A stretch of 64,000 nucleotides of DNA from positions 270,507 through 334,506 of the forward strand of contig NZ_KB849164.1 in the NCBI RefSeq assembly GCF_000367925.1. Direction: 5' to 3'. This document shows positions 9,099 through 18,395 of the stretch, in pieces. Origin of the DNA: Acinetobacter bohemicus ANC 3994. Lineage in GTDB: Bacteria; Pseudomonadota; Gammaproteobacteria; Pseudomonadales; Moraxellaceae. The translations under genes were made by a program, and so were the position numbers. Every line of letters begins with the position of its first letter. Positions within the stretch are counted from its first letter, which is position 1. The notes beneath the pieces are model-generated. The model had not been told where the DNA came from. It saw nothing but the letters and a program-made list of their open reading frames with translations, and ran no database searches.

Positions 9099-9713
9099 AT
9101 GCTAACAGCTCAAGAAGCTTTAGAACGTCTTAAAATTGGTAACCAACGTTTTGTATCTGGCGAAACGACCCATCATAAACAACTGAGCCATCAGGACCGT
9201 GCAGAAATGGCGGAAGACCAAAACCCGTTTGCTATCGTTTTAGGCTGCTCTGACTCGCGTGTTCCTGCTGAAATGGTCTTTGATCAGGGACTGGGCGATT
9301 TATTTGTGATTCGTGTCGCAGGCAATGTGGTTGCACCTTCTCAGGTTGGTAGTGTTGAATTTGCTGCTGAACGTTATGATTGCGCAGTGGTCGTCGTTTT
9401 AGGTCACAGTCATTGTGGAGCTATTCAAGCCACGATTGATACATTGATGAATCCTGCCAGTCCACCATCACAAAACTTAATGTCAATTGTAAATCGCGTG
9501 CGCCCATCGGTTGAAACGTTGTTGCAGACAGAATTGAAGGATGATTTGGCTAAACTATGCAAACATGCGGTACGCTCAAATGTTTTTGCATCGGTGAATC
9601 AGTTGCGTCATGGTTCTGCTGTACTGGAAAACCTGATTGCTAAAGGTAAGTTAAAAGTGGTTGGGGCAGAATATTCTTTAGAAACAGGTGAAGTTTTGTT
9701 CTTTGATTTTTAA
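9099..9713 (+). CDS. can: Beta-class carbonic anhydrase
   Basis: This is a cytosolic zinc enzyme of 204 residues interconverting CO2 and bicarbonate, which supplies bicarbonate to carboxylases such as carbamoyl-phosphate synthetase. Zinc ligands are C50, H103 and C106 (CSDSR and HSHCGA motifs), with the D52-R54 dyad typical of the class. The start is supported by GGTGGGAAAG upstream of the ATG. The 315-base region upstream (8784-9098) has no gene that I can see. It is convergent with tesA and shares a terminator. Confidence 0.93.
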   Translation: MLTAQEALERLKIGNQRFVSGETTHHKQLSHQDRAEMAEDQNPFAIVLGCSDSRVPAEMVFDQGLGDLFVIRVAGNVVAPSQVGSVEFAAERYDCAVVVVLGHSHCGAIQATIDTLMNPASPPSQNLMSIVNRVRPSVETLLQTELKDDLAKLCKHAVRSNVFASVNQLRHGSAVLENLIAKGKLKVVGAEYSLETGEVLFFDF

Positions 9714-9738
9714 AATCAAATAAATTTCAATGATTCAT

Positions 9739-9764
9739 AAAAGGCGCTTATAAAGCGCCTTTTA
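9739..9764. terminator. Shared bidirectional terminator of can and tesA
   Basis: AAAAGGCGCTT-ata-AAGCGCCTTTT is a near-perfect palindrome. The last tesA codons and its stop codon lie inside the hairpin, a compact convergent arrangement. Confidence 0.85.
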
Positions 9765-10377
9765 TATAGGGATAAGCATTGTTCAGTAAAATGCTTTGTG
9801 CTTTTGCATTCGGGTGAACCAGATCGGATTGCATCAGGTTTTTATTGCCTGCAACGCCTGTTAAAAAGAAGGGCATCAATTTCACTTTGTATTGTTGGCT
9901 GACAATACTGTAATTTTTTTCAAAAGCTTGACTATAAGCCGTGCCGTAATTGGGTGGGATTTTCATGCCCAAAACAACCACCGTCGCTTTGGCTTGCTGA
10001 CTTTGTTGAATTAAATTGGCAAGGTTCTTTTGAATTAAAAGTGGCGATTGACCACGTAAACCATCATTCCCACCCAATTCAATCACGACAATTTGTGGTT
10101 TATAAGTTTGTAATAATTTCGGCAAACGTGCTACAGCACCACTGCTGGTTTCACCACTCACACTGGCATTGACCACTTTATGTTTTTTCGGATACTGTTG
10201 GTCTAAACGCTTTTGTAATAAATAGACCCAACCTTGTTCTGCTTGCATGCCATATGCTGCGCTAATACTGTCCCCCACAATCATAATGGTTTTAGCAGAA
10301 ACCACGGCTGGAATAAGACACAGGCTGAACATCGCCAAGTAAGAAATTCCACGAATTTTTAAATTGCGATTTTGCAT
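9748..10377 (-). CDS. tesA: Periplasmic GDSL esterase / thioesterase I (TesA)
   Basis: TesA is a multifunctional acyl-CoA thioesterase, arylesterase and lysophospholipase of the SGNH hydrolase family (209 residues). It has a signal peptide ending near VVSA (residue 28). SGNH block residues are nucleophile S37 in GDSIS, G75 in SVSGET, N104 in GGND, and D185/H188 in DLVHP. It is divergent from a YbbA/YbbP-type transporter with only 11 bases between starts, the same neighbourhood as E. coli tesA-ybbA-ybbP. Such close starts mean promoter sequences must extend into the opposite gene. Confidence 0.92.
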   Translation of the reverse strand: MQNRNLKIRGISYLAMFSLCLIPAVVSAKTIMIVGDSISAAYGMQAEQGWVYLLQKRLDQQYPKKHKVVNASVSGETSSGAVARLPKLLQTYKPQIVVIELGGNDGLRGQSPLLIQKNLANLIQQSQQAKATVVVLGMKIPPNYGTAYSQAFEKNYSIVSQQYKVKLMPFFLTGVAGNKNLMQSDLVHPNAKAQSILLNNAYPYIKGAL

Positions 10378-10388
10378 ATAGAGATATT

Positions 10389-11117
10389 ATGACCCAAGTT
10401 ACTCACGATCATTGCATCATGCCACAAGTGATTATTTCTGCACAGCAACTGACACAAAAGATCAAAATTGCACAAAAAGAACTACGCATTTTTGAAAATT
10501 TAAATTTTGAAATTTATGCGGGTGAGCAAGTGGCAATTACGGGGCGTTCGGGTTCGGGAAAATCGACCTTGCTTGGAATTGTAGCCACGCTAGATCAAGC
10601 CAGTGCAGGAAAATTAACAGTTTGTGGAGAATCGATTGCTGAATTAAACGAAGAACAACGTGCTTTGGTGCGTTTAAAACATATTGGATTTGTTTTTCAA
10701 TCTTTTCAACTGCTACCGCATTTAACGGCAGTTGAAAATGTGATGTTGCCACTGCGCTTACAACAGAATTTTAATTTTGCAGCAGCTGAAAAAAAAGCCT
10801 TAGCGTTGCTGAAAAAAGTAGGTTTAGAACGACAAGCGACACAAACGCCCAAAGTCCTTTCCGGTGGTGAGCAGCAACGAGTTGCGATTGCGCGAGCTTT
10901 AATTAGTGATCCGCAAATTATTTTTGCCGATGAACCGACAGGTAATTTAGACACACAAACAGCCGAAGAGATTGAGCAATTATTATTTCAGCTGAATCGT
11001 GAATTGGGGACAACCTTGGTTTTGGTGACACATGATCCAAAACTGGCTGAACAATGCCAGCGTCATTTTGAATTGTTAGATGGCCATTTAATTGAACATC
11101 GTAACGGTGAGGACTGA
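10389..11117 (+). CDS. ybbA: ABC transporter ATP-binding protein (YbbA type)
   Basis: This 242-residue cytoplasmic ATPase of the MacB/LolD-like subfamily energises the following large permease. Walker A is GRSGSGKST (52-60), the Q-loop is in VFQSF, the signature is LSGGEQQRVAIARAL (about 157-171), and Walker B is IIFADEPTGNLD. The ATG at 10389 follows a weak GAG. An alternative ATG is at 10419. The stop is one base before the permease ATG, so translation is probably coupled. The YbbAP substrate is not established here. In E. coli it is an ABC exporter linked genetically to tesA. Confidence 0.9.
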   Translation: MTQVTHDHCIMPQVIISAQQLTQKIKIAQKELRIFENLNFEIYAGEQVAITGRSGSGKSTLLGIVATLDQASAGKLTVCGESIAELNEEQRALVRLKHIGFVFQSFQLLPHLTAVENVMLPLRLQQNFNFAAAEKKALALLKKVGLERQATQTPKVLSGGEQQRVAIARALISDPQIIFADEPTGNLDTQTAEEIEQLLFQLNRELGTTLVLVTHDPKLAEQCQRHFELLDGHLIEHRNGED

Positions 11118-11118
11118 A

Positions 11119-13578
11119 ATGAACCCTCTATTTCAACCGTTACTCAAACAAAGTTTTAAAAGTAGCGGTGTTTACTTACTGATTATTGCTCTGGTTTTGG
11201 CAATTAGTGCGACCACAGCACTAAAATTTAGCAATGAACAAATTCAAAATGCCGTGGCACTACAAGCCGCAGAAATGTTAGCAGCGGATTTGGTTCTGAG
11301 CGACAATCAGCCACTAGAAAAAAAATGGCAAGACCAAGCAAACCAATTCGCGTTACAACAATCTAAAGTCACCACATTTAGTTCAATGGCACATACCCAT
11401 GAGCAATTTGTGATGGTGAATGTCAAAGCTATTGATGATGCCTTTCCTTTACGTGGAGACATTCGGGTTGTGCCAACAGCAGACAAAATTCAAGCAGGGC
11501 AAGTTTGGCTCAGCGCTCGTGCTCTGGATTTATTGCATGTCAAAGTTGGTGATACGGTCAATATTGCCGATGCAACCTTTAAAGTCACGGCTCAAATTGA
11601 ACATGATTCCAATCAAGAATTGGGCTTTTCAGGTTTTTCTCCTACGGTAATTATTTCCCAAGCTGATGTTGCTCGAACCCATGCCATTCAAGTTGGCAGT
11701 CGGGTTGAATATCGTTTATTGATGGCGGGTACGGCAGGGCAAACCAAGCAATTTGAACAAAATTTCAAATTGCAGCAAGCTGCTCAAACGCCAAGCGAAA
11801 ATGAACAACCCAGCCTTAGGTTACGCAATGCCAGCGAGGGCAATACTCGTTTAATGAAGCCGATAGCCAATTTAGATACCTTCTTACAACTGACCAATAT
11901 TTTGACTATTTTGTTGTGTGGTATTGCGATTGCTTTAACCAGTCAGCGCTATGTACAACAAAATCAGGACTATATTGCGCTCATGCGTTGTATTGGCGCA
12001 ACGAAGGCTCAGATTCTTAACGCATATTTAGCTTTATTGAGCGTGGTTTTAATGGTTGCAATGGCGATTGGCAGTTTAGCGGGAGTTTCACTCGGCTATG
12101 GCTTGTTACAACTGATGCTACAGTTGATTCCGCATCTGCAAATTCAATTTTCTGTGTTGGATTTGTTGCTTGGACCACTACCTATCGCAATGCTGACCAG
12201 CGCCGTAGTGTTGCTTGGATTTATTGTGCCAAGTTTATGGCAACTGCTGAATACACCGCCTATTCGGGTCATTCGTCAGCAAGAAAAATCTGTGCAGTCG
12301 ATGCTGTGGATGCTACTGATGGGCACGGCAAGTTTGGTGTCGTTTAGTATTGTACTGACTGAAAATATTGTACTCACTGCTTGGGTGATTGGTGCGATTA
12401 TTTTACTGTGTACGGTACTGTATATGCTGATTTGGGGTGGGCTGAAATTAATCAAAAGCTTAAAAATATCCATTTCAGCTTATGTGCGTGCGCCTTATCA
12501 AACTGCTTTTCAAATTACTGCTTTGGCACTGGGTTTAAGTTTAATTACCGTCTTGGCGGTGTTACGAACCGATTTGTTGGAGCGTTGGCAGCAACAATTA
12601 CCTGAAGGCACACCCAATCAATTTGTTTACGGTTTACCGCCGTTTGATATGCCTGTATTCAAAGCGAAGCTTGAACAACAGGGGTGGCAGAGTACACCAT
12701 TATATCCCAATATCCGTGGGCGATTGGTGGCGAAAAATGATCAGCCCTTTGCAGAGCAATTGCTGAAAAACAATAATTCTTTACGCCGTGAATTAAATTT
12801 AACTCAAACCACAGAATATCCGACTGACAATAAAATAGTGCAGGGCAGCGCAGCACTGAAACAAGTCGGTGATGTATCTGTAGAAGTCAAAACTGCGGAA
12901 GAACTGGGGATTCAAATCGGTGATCGGCTGACCTTTAGCTTGCCAGAAGGGTTAGTTCACGCCAAAGTCATTAACTTGCGTAGTGTGGAATGGGAAAGCT
13001 TTAGTCCTAATTTTTTCTTTATTTTTGCACCCAAAACCATGGATGAAAATGCAGGCAGTTATTTAGGCAGTTTTTATGTGCCAGAACAGGATAAAAAGCA
13101 ATTGGTTCCTGTGATTCAGCAATTTTCCAATACGGTTTTTATTGATGTCAGCTTGATCTTGGATGAAGTTAAACGCTTAGTAAATGTCTTGGTGCAAATT
13201 ATTACCATTTTGGCGTTGTTGGTGAGTGTGTCAGGTATTTTAGTGCTTATTGCCTGCTTGAATTTATTGATGGATGAACGCAAACGTGAAGTGGCTTTGC
13301 TACGTTCATTTGGTAGTTCTAAACAAAAGTTAAAACAAATGATGAGTTTGGAGATTGGTTTTATTGGATTTGTGGCCGGTGTAGTTTCTTGTCTGTTTGC
13401 AGAAGTGATTAGTGCCATTGCGAGTTATAAAATGAATTTGGCAATTCAGGCACATGGGGAAATTTGGCTAATTTTACCGATTCTGATGACCTTACTGTGT
13501 GCCTTGATTGGACGTTATCGCTTAAGTTATCTCTGTGATATTCCACCTTTACAAAGTTTGCGAGAGATCAATCAATGA
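11119..13578 (+). CDS. ybbP: ABC transporter permease (YbbP type, two FtsX domains)
   Basis: This 819-residue inner-membrane permease belongs to the MacB/FtsX superfamily in its fused 10-TM form. An N-terminal TM and a large periplasmic domain (about residues 45-250) are followed by a three-TM FtsX domain. Then come a central pair of TMs, a second periplasmic domain and a second FtsX domain ending at PPLQSLREI. I chose the ATG at 11119 because GGTGAGG precedes it at good spacing and it follows the ybbA stop directly. An in-frame ATG at 11092 lies inside ybbA. A 9-bp hairpin (GAGAGATCA/TGATCTCTC, 13562-13584) overlaps the stop codon but has no T-run. Confidence 0.88.
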   Translation: MNPLFQPLLKQSFKSSGVYLLIIALVLAISATTALKFSNEQIQNAVALQAAEMLAADLVLSDNQPLEKKWQDQANQFALQQSKVTTFSSMAHTHEQFVMVNVKAIDDAFPLRGDIRVVPTADKIQAGQVWLSARALDLLHVKVGDTVNIADATFKVTAQIEHDSNQELGFSGFSPTVIISQADVARTHAIQVGSRVEYRLLMAGTAGQTKQFEQNFKLQQAAQTPSENEQPSLRLRNASEGNTRLMKPIANLDTFLQLTNILTILLCGIAIALTSQRYVQQNQDYIALMRCIGATKAQILNAYLALLSVVLMVAMAIGSLAGVSLGYGLLQLMLQLIPHLQIQFSVLDLLLGPLPIAMLTSAVVLLGFIVPSLWQLLNTPPIRVIRQQEKSVQSMLWMLLMGTASLVSFSIVLTENIVLTAWVIGAIILLCTVLYMLIWGGLKLIKSLKISISAYVRAPYQTAFQITALALGLSLITVLAVLRTDLLERWQQQLPEGTPNQFVYGLPPFDMPVFKAKLEQQGWQSTPLYPNIRGRLVAKNDQPFAEQLLKNNNSLRRELNLTQTTEYPTDNKIVQGSAALKQVGDVSVEVKTAEELGIQIGDRLTFSLPEGLVHAKVINLRSVEWESFSPNFFFIFAPKTMDENAGSYLGSFYVPEQDKKQLVPVIQQFSNTVFIDVSLILDEVKRLVNVLVQIITILALLVSVSGILVLIACLNLLMDERKREVALLRSFGSSKQKLKQMMSLEIGFIGFVAGVVSCLFAEVISAIASYKMNLAIQAHGEIWLILPILMTLLCALIGRYRLSYLCDIPPLQSLREINQ

Positions 13579-13611
13579 TCTCTCTCATCTGAAGTAGGTG
13601 ATTTATTTATG

Positions 13612-14424
13612 TTAAAAATGAAGTTGTGCGCGCATAGCGCTAAGAATTTGGCGCCAAATCGGTTCAAGGATTTGAACTTGTTGCATGCAGTAATCATAAA
13701 ATAAATAACAGGTCACTGCGCCCACAACTAAGCCCAGATAAATGCCTAAATTCGGTTTATGTATCCGTTGTCCCATGTACCAAATAATCGCCAATATAGC
13801 GCCCATCAGCATGCCGCCAATATGGGCCGCATTATTAATCCCCGGCATGGTAAAGCCAATCAACAAGTTAATGCCCATCACCATGACCAAAGTTTTTTTA
13901 TCTAAAATAAAGCGTTGCTTGGGTAAAATCGGAAATAAGGATAAAACAGTCAATGCGCCACCAATCCCCATTACCGCACCAGAAGCACCCGCACTGACGG
14001 TTGGAAAAAGTTCAGGGTTTTGGCTTTGAAGCAGCTCAAAAGTGTTTTGAGTGTCGATCAAGCCACTGAGCAAGCTGCCCATAAGACCTGCAAAAATATA
14101 CATACCTAAATAATAAAACCGACCAAAAAGCTGCTCAGCGACACTGCCAAAAATATAGAGTGCCCACATGTTTAGCATGAGATGAATGAAGCCAAAATGA
14201 AAAAACATGCTGGTAAACAGGCGAGTGGGTTCCTCTAAAAAGGTTAAAGGTGCATAATCAGCGCCCCAATGAATAGCATCGACAAGACTGGGACTGCTAA
14301 TATTTACCCCTGTGAGCACTTGCCAGAGAAATAAACTGACATTAATGGCAATAAAAAGTGCAGTCAGCCACCAAAGGTGAACCTCGGGTTTACTTCGAAT
14401 TGAGGGAGGTGAAAGTTCAGCCAT
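13612..14424 (-). CDS. Rhomboid-family intramembrane serine protease, long form
   Basis: This is a 270-residue membrane protease with an N-terminal cytoplasmic extension of about 17 residues before TM1. Family marks are the WR-like L1 region before TM2, H81xxxN85, nucleophile S148 in SAGASGAVMG, and catalytic H201 in NAAHIGGMLMGA. It is longer than the rhomboid at 2671 and diverges in sequence, so the two are not a recent duplication. It is convergent with the permease and divergent from mtgA, with about 80 bases between starts. Substrate unknown. Confidence 0.93.
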   Translation of the reverse strand: MAELSPPSIRSKPEVHLWWLTALFIAINVSLFLWQVLTGVNISSPSLVDAIHWGADYAPLTFLEEPTRLFTSMFFHFGFIHLMLNMWALYIFGSVAEQLFGRFYYLGMYIFAGLMGSLLSGLIDTQNTFELLQSQNPELFPTVSAGASGAVMGIGGALTVLSLFPILPKQRFILDKKTLVMVMGINLLIGFTMPGINNAAHIGGMLMGAILAIIWYMGQRIHKPNLGIYLGLVVGAVTCYLFYDYCMQQVQILEPIWRQILSAMRAQLHF

Positions 14425-14503
14425 GCTATTCTTTTATAATCTTTGCTATATTCAGCTTCAAGCTTAGCATGAAAAAATAGATATTTTGGAGTAACTCACT
14501 GAC

Positions 14504-15178
14504 ATGAAAGCTTTTATTGTTCGTAGTTTGTTAATACTTGTCAGTTTGGTACTTTTAGTACAACTTTGGATTTTTACAAGTCTGGTCTGGTGGCGAACTC
14601 ATCCGGTTGAAACCACCATGATGATGCGGATAGATTATTGGTCTGAACCTTCTAAGCCAATCAAACATGAATGGCGTGATTATGATCAAATCAGTGACTA
14701 TTTGAAACATGCGGTAGTTGCAGCAGAAGATGGTAAGTTTTTACAACACAACGGTTTTGATTGGGCCGGTATGCAATTCGCCTTAGAGCGTAATAAAGAT
14801 AAAGGTAAAGTCGTTGCCGGTGGTTCAACGATTTCACAGCAATTGGCAAAAAATCTATTTTTATATAATAAGCGTTCATTTTTGCGTAAAGGTCAGGAAG
14901 CGGTTGCCACATGGATGATGGAGCGGGTTTGGTCAAAAGAACGAATTTTAGAAGTATATTTAAACTCAGTTGAGTTTGGCGAAAATATTTATGGTGTGGA
15001 AGCCGCAACACAGCATTATTTTGGTAAAAGTTCGAAAAATTTATCGCGTGAACAGGCGGCTTTCTTAGCTGCGATTTTACCGAATCCAAAATATTATCAA
15101 GACCATCGTGACGATCGAAAATTAAAGTATCGTAAACGGATGATTCAAAAATATATGCGTTATAGCCATATTCCTTAA
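14504..15178 (+). CDS. mtgA: Monofunctional peptidoglycan glycosyltransferase
   Basis: This 224-residue inner-membrane-anchored GT51 enzyme polymerises lipid II into glycan strands without a transpeptidase domain. A single N-terminal TM (about residues 7-30) is followed by the GT51 domain. Catalytic E75 lies in VVAAEDGKF, GGSTISQQLAKNLFL (about 106-120) is the second signature, and WSKERILEVYLNSVEFG the third. The length fits MtgA rather than a truncated class A PBP. Its terminator is supplied by the end of repeat element A2. Confidence 0.95.
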   Translation: MKAFIVRSLLILVSLVLLVQLWIFTSLVWWRTHPVETTMMMRIDYWSEPSKPIKHEWRDYDQISDYLKHAVVAAEDGKFLQHNGFDWAGMQFALERNKDKGKVVAGGSTISQQLAKNLFLYNKRSFLRKGQEAVATWMMERVWSKERILEVYLNSVEFGENIYGVEAATQHYFGKSSKNLSREQAAFLAAILPNPKYYQDHRDDRKLKYRKRMIQKYMRYSHIP

Positions 15179-15208
15179 TTCTTTACTGTAAAAAAGCCCA
15201 AAGTATTG

Positions 15209-15508
15209 TAATGCCAGTTAGTTAAGAGATTGATTGGCATTTTTTAAAATTCATGATGTTATTCGATACACGTAAACGTCATCCGCAACTGTTCGAGGCA
15301 AGACTACTTTGAAAAGTAAGGTTTCTGCGATGAATTGATCAATAAAAGGTATTTGACGAGTTTTGCGGATGACAAATGCTTTTGGTTCTTTTGGCAAAAA
15401 AAAGAACAAACGAGCTCCAAAAATTTGATTTAAAGCGATAAGACTCCGTCGTGAATAACTAAAAAGTTAAGGCGTTCATTGTAAAATCCCTTAACTGATC
15501 AGCATTAT
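15209..15508 (-). repeat. Dispersed intergenic element, copy A2 (inverted relative to A1)
   Basis: This 300-base element fills most of the mtgA-ppk1 gap and aligns, reverse-complemented, end to end with 4122-4430. Hairpin 2 arms are identical to A1 (GTCATCCGCAA 15278-15288; TTGCGGATGAC 15363-15373). Hairpin 1 has changed arms (GTTCTTTT 15385-15392 / AAAAGAAC 15400-15407) that still pair. Both ends hold terminators pointing inward: AATGCCA...TGGCATTTTTT on the plus strand (15210-15246) and a CCTTAACTTTTT type on the minus strand (about 15461-15498). Confidence 0.85.
15210..15246 (+). terminator. Intrinsic terminator after mtgA
   Basis: The stem AATGCCA...TGGCATT has a long loop and is followed by TTTTTT. 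It forms the mtgA-proximal end of element A2. Confidence 0.6.
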
Positions 15509-15598
15509 AAATTATTGGGCTTTTTTTTATGAAATTGTCACAATTTTGAAGCATACTTAGATAGATATGAATTACTTTAGAACAAGCATAGGTTAGGT

Positions 15599-17680
15599 AT
15601 GAATACTGCAGCAGACCCATCTCCTACACAAATAGAATATACATATAATGATCGCTATATTAACCGTGAACTTTCTATTCTAGATTTTCATCTTCGTGTA
15701 TTAGAACAGGCGGTTGATCCTCTGCATCCTTTGCTTGATCGCATGAATTTCTTGCTTATTTTTTCCCGTAATCTGGATGAATTTTTTGAAATCCGTTTTG
15801 CCGGTTTGATGGAGCAACTTGATTTAGGCAATGAAAGTCGTAGCCCTGATGGTTTAACCCCAAAACAAGTGCTGGATAGTATTTCTAAAACAGCACACGC
15901 AGCAATTGAACGCCAATACCGTATTTTAAATGAAACAATTTTGCCGAAACTGCGTGAAGAAGACATCTGTTTTTTACGTCGTGGTGAGCTTACACCTGCT
16001 CAGTCTGCTTGGATTAAGAAGTATTTCCAAGAACAAGTTGCTCCTGTTCTGACTCCAATTAGCCTTGATCCAGCCCATCCATTTCCACGTTTGGTGAATA
16101 AAAGTTTAAACTTTATTGTGACTTTGGAAGGGAAAGATGCCTTTGGTCGTCAAATTGATTTAGCCGTTGTTCCAGCACCGCGTTCATTACCTCGCGTGGT
16201 ACGTTTACCCGATGAATTGACCGATGGCAAAGAGCATCATGTTATGTTGTCTGCCATCATTCATGAACATGTGTCTGATTTGTTCCCCGGTATGACGGCG
16301 ACTGGTTGCTATCAATTTCGTGTAACGCGTAATGCAGATTTGGCATTAAATGAAGATGTTGAAGACTTAGCTAAAGCATTGAAAGGTGAATTGAACTCAC
16401 GCCGTTTTGGTCGTGCGGTACGTTTAGAAGTGACCCACAATTGCCCTGAACATATTTATGAGTATTTACTCGATGAATTTGATCTTGAAAAAGAGCAACT
16501 TTATAAAGTAGATGGTCCAGTTAATCTTGCACGATTACTCTCGAATTTTAAACGTCCACATTTACGTTATGATTCACATACGCCAATTATTCCAAAAGTT
16601 CTAAAAAAATCTGAAAATATTTTTTCTGCTATGCAGAAACAAGACATTCTGTTACATCATCCCTTTGAATCATTTGCACCCGTGATTAATTTATTGCGTG
16701 AAGCTGCACGTGATCCGCAAGTGCTTGCGATTAAGCAAACTTTGTATCGTAGTGGTCCAGATTCTGAAATTGTGCAAGTGCTGGCGGAAGCTGCGCGCAA
16801 TGGTAAAGAAGTCACCGCAGTCATTGAGTTGCGTGCCCGTTTCGATGAAGAGTCGAATATTGAAGTGGCAAATGTACTGCAAGAAGCGGGTGCTGTGGTG
16901 GTCTATGGCATTGTGGGTTATAAAACCCATGCCAAAATGATTTTGGTGGTACGCCGTGAAAATAACAAGCTTGTGCGTTATGTGCATCTAGGTACAGGTA
17001 ACTATCATGCAGGCAATGCGCGTATTTATACCGACTATGGGTTGCTCACCACAGATAAAGAGCTGTGTGAAGATGTACACCGTATTTTTCAAGAATTGAC
17101 AGGTATGGGGAAAATGGCGAAGTTGAAAAAACTTCTACATGCGCCATTTACCTTACATGCGCAACTTGTGAATTATATTGATGAAGAAATTGCCAATGCC
17201 AAAGCGGGTAAGCCTGCACAAATCATTGTCAAAGTGAATGCTTTAACTGAAATGCAGCTGATTAACAAGTTGTATGAAGCATCTCAAGCAGGGGTACAGA
17301 TTGATTTAATTATTCGTTCTATTTGCTGCTTGCGTCCGGGTTTGCCAGGGCTTTCAGAAAATATTCGAGTGCGTTCAATTGTCGGACGTTTTTTAGAGCA
17401 TACTCGTGTTTATTACTTTGGTAATAATGGCAATGCTCGAATTTACTGCTCAAGTGCCGATTGGATGGATCGTAATTTATTTAATCGTGTTGAGGCGTGT
17501 TTCCCCATTGAAGATCCAGCGCTGAAAAAACGTATTTATCAGCAAGGTTTATTCACTTATTTACAAGATAATCAACAAGCATGGTTATTGCAAGGTGATG
17601 GAACGTGGGTGCGTGCCCAAGTTGCGGCAGGTCAAGCGCCACATAATGCGCAAAGAATTTTATTAGGCTTGATTAAATAA
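15599..17680 (+). CDS. ppk1: Polyphosphate kinase 1
   Basis: PPK1 is a 693-residue enzyme that reversibly makes polyphosphate from the gamma-phosphate of ATP, used in stress survival and phosphate storage. It has an N-terminal helical domain starting RYINRELSILDFHLRVLEQA, a head domain, and two C-terminal PLD-like domains. The autophosphorylated histidine is H444 in GYKTHAKM, and the second conserved histidine is H601 in FLEHTRVYYFG. The length is normal for the family. It lies next to oxyR/mtgA as in Acinetobacter baylyi. A terminator follows within 20 bases. Confidence 0.95.
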   Translation: MNTAADPSPTQIEYTYNDRYINRELSILDFHLRVLEQAVDPLHPLLDRMNFLLIFSRNLDEFFEIRFAGLMEQLDLGNESRSPDGLTPKQVLDSISKTAHAAIERQYRILNETILPKLREEDICFLRRGELTPAQSAWIKKYFQEQVAPVLTPISLDPAHPFPRLVNKSLNFIVTLEGKDAFGRQIDLAVVPAPRSLPRVVRLPDELTDGKEHHVMLSAIIHEHVSDLFPGMTATGCYQFRVTRNADLALNEDVEDLAKALKGELNSRRFGRAVRLEVTHNCPEHIYEYLLDEFDLEKEQLYKVDGPVNLARLLSNFKRPHLRYDSHTPIIPKVLKKSENIFSAMQKQDILLHHPFESFAPVINLLREAARDPQVLAIKQTLYRSGPDSEIVQVLAEAARNGKEVTAVIELRARFDEESNIEVANVLQEAGAVVVYGIVGYKTHAKMILVVRRENNKLVRYVHLGTGNYHAGNARIYTDYGLLTTDKELCEDVHRIFQELTGMGKMAKLKKLLHAPFTLHAQLVNYIDEEIANAKAGKPAQIIVKVNALTEMQLINKLYEASQAGVQIDLIIRSICCLRPGLPGLSENIRVRSIVGRFLEHTRVYYFGNNGNARIYCSSADWMDRNLFNRVEACFPIEDPALKKRIYQQGLFTYLQDNQQAWLLQGDGTWVRAQVAAGQAPHNAQRILLGLIK

Positions 17681-17697
17681 TTTCCTCAAAAATCCAT

Positions 17698-17730
17698 AAA
17701 ACAAAGGAGTCTTCGGACTCTTTTGTTTTA
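17698..17730 (+). terminator. Intrinsic terminator of ppk1
   Basis: AAAACAAAGGAGTC-TTCG-GACTCTTTTGTTTT. The long stem is capped by a stabilising TTCG loop, and both strands end in A/T runs, so it may also stop the convergent regulator gene. Confidence 0.85.
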
Positions 17731-17771
17731 TCTCGATGTTGGTTGTGAGCTGAAAAAGGATGAGGATTATT

Positions 17772-18395
17772 TTATAAATAGGTAATTTTTTGATAAATAT
17801 TTCTAATATGACCTTCGATTTTATATAAGGGCACAGTAATCTGTTGTGCAATTTGCTGTGGACTAAGCCCATCTGAGATTAAATTTAAAATGTCATGTTC
17901 AATCGCTGTTAGCTGTATGGGTTGGTTTATTTTAGTTGTTGATAGGGTTTTATGAAAGCGAAGTTGATGCGACAAAATATACTGTGCTAAAGCGTCATGG
18001 ATGGGTGCTCCACCACGCAGAATAGTTTTAATGTGATTGAAAATTTCTGCTTCAGTGTGCTCATAAAAAATATAGCCTTGTATACCGGCTTGAATTGCTG
18101 CAAACAGTAAAGGCGTCTCTTGCTGGGCTAAGACCACAATAATATGTGCATCTGGATGAACTTTTTTTATTTTTCTTATAAATGAAATTTTTTCTGACTG
18201 ATCAAGACGTAAATCAATCAAGATTAAATTGGGTAAATGTTGTTGTAATAATTGTTCAGCTTCAATGAGGTCATGGCTATGAATCATTAATTCTGTAGGA
18301 TAACCTAACCGAATGAGTATACTCTCTGATAGATGATTAAAAGTTGGTTGGTCCTTTATCATCATAATAGGAACAGGTAACGTTAGTTCACCCAC
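17772..18395 (-). CDS. NarL/LuxR-type response regulator
   Basis: This is a 207-residue DNA-binding regulator. The N-terminal receiver domain shows the acidic start (MIKDQ is weaker than the usual DD pair), the phospho-acceptor strand LILIDLRLD near residue 60, and PDAHIIVVLAQ. The C-terminal LuxR helix-turn-helix reads LTAIEHDILNLISDGLSPQQIAQQ...GHIRNIYQKI. It stops soon after the recognition helix, slightly shorter than typical. The weak acidic pocket means phosphorylation-independent action is possible. No histidine kinase is adjacent. It is probably an orphan regulator. Confidence 0.8.
   Translation of the reverse strand: MGELTLPVPIMMIKDQPTFNHLSESILIRLGYPTELMIHSHDLIEAEQLLQQHLPNLILIDLRLDQSEKISFIRKIKKVHPDAHIIVVLAQQETPLLFAAIQAGIQGYIFYEHTEAEIFNHIKTILRGGAPIHDALAQYILSHQLRFHKTLSTTKINQPIQLTAIEHDILNLISDGLSPQQIAQQITVPLYKIEGHIRNIYQKITYL

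Noticed and set aside
11092..11118. Upstream start of the ybbP-type permease
   Set aside because: The ATG at 11092 lies within ybbA. The one at 11119 has the ribosome site and normal N-terminus.
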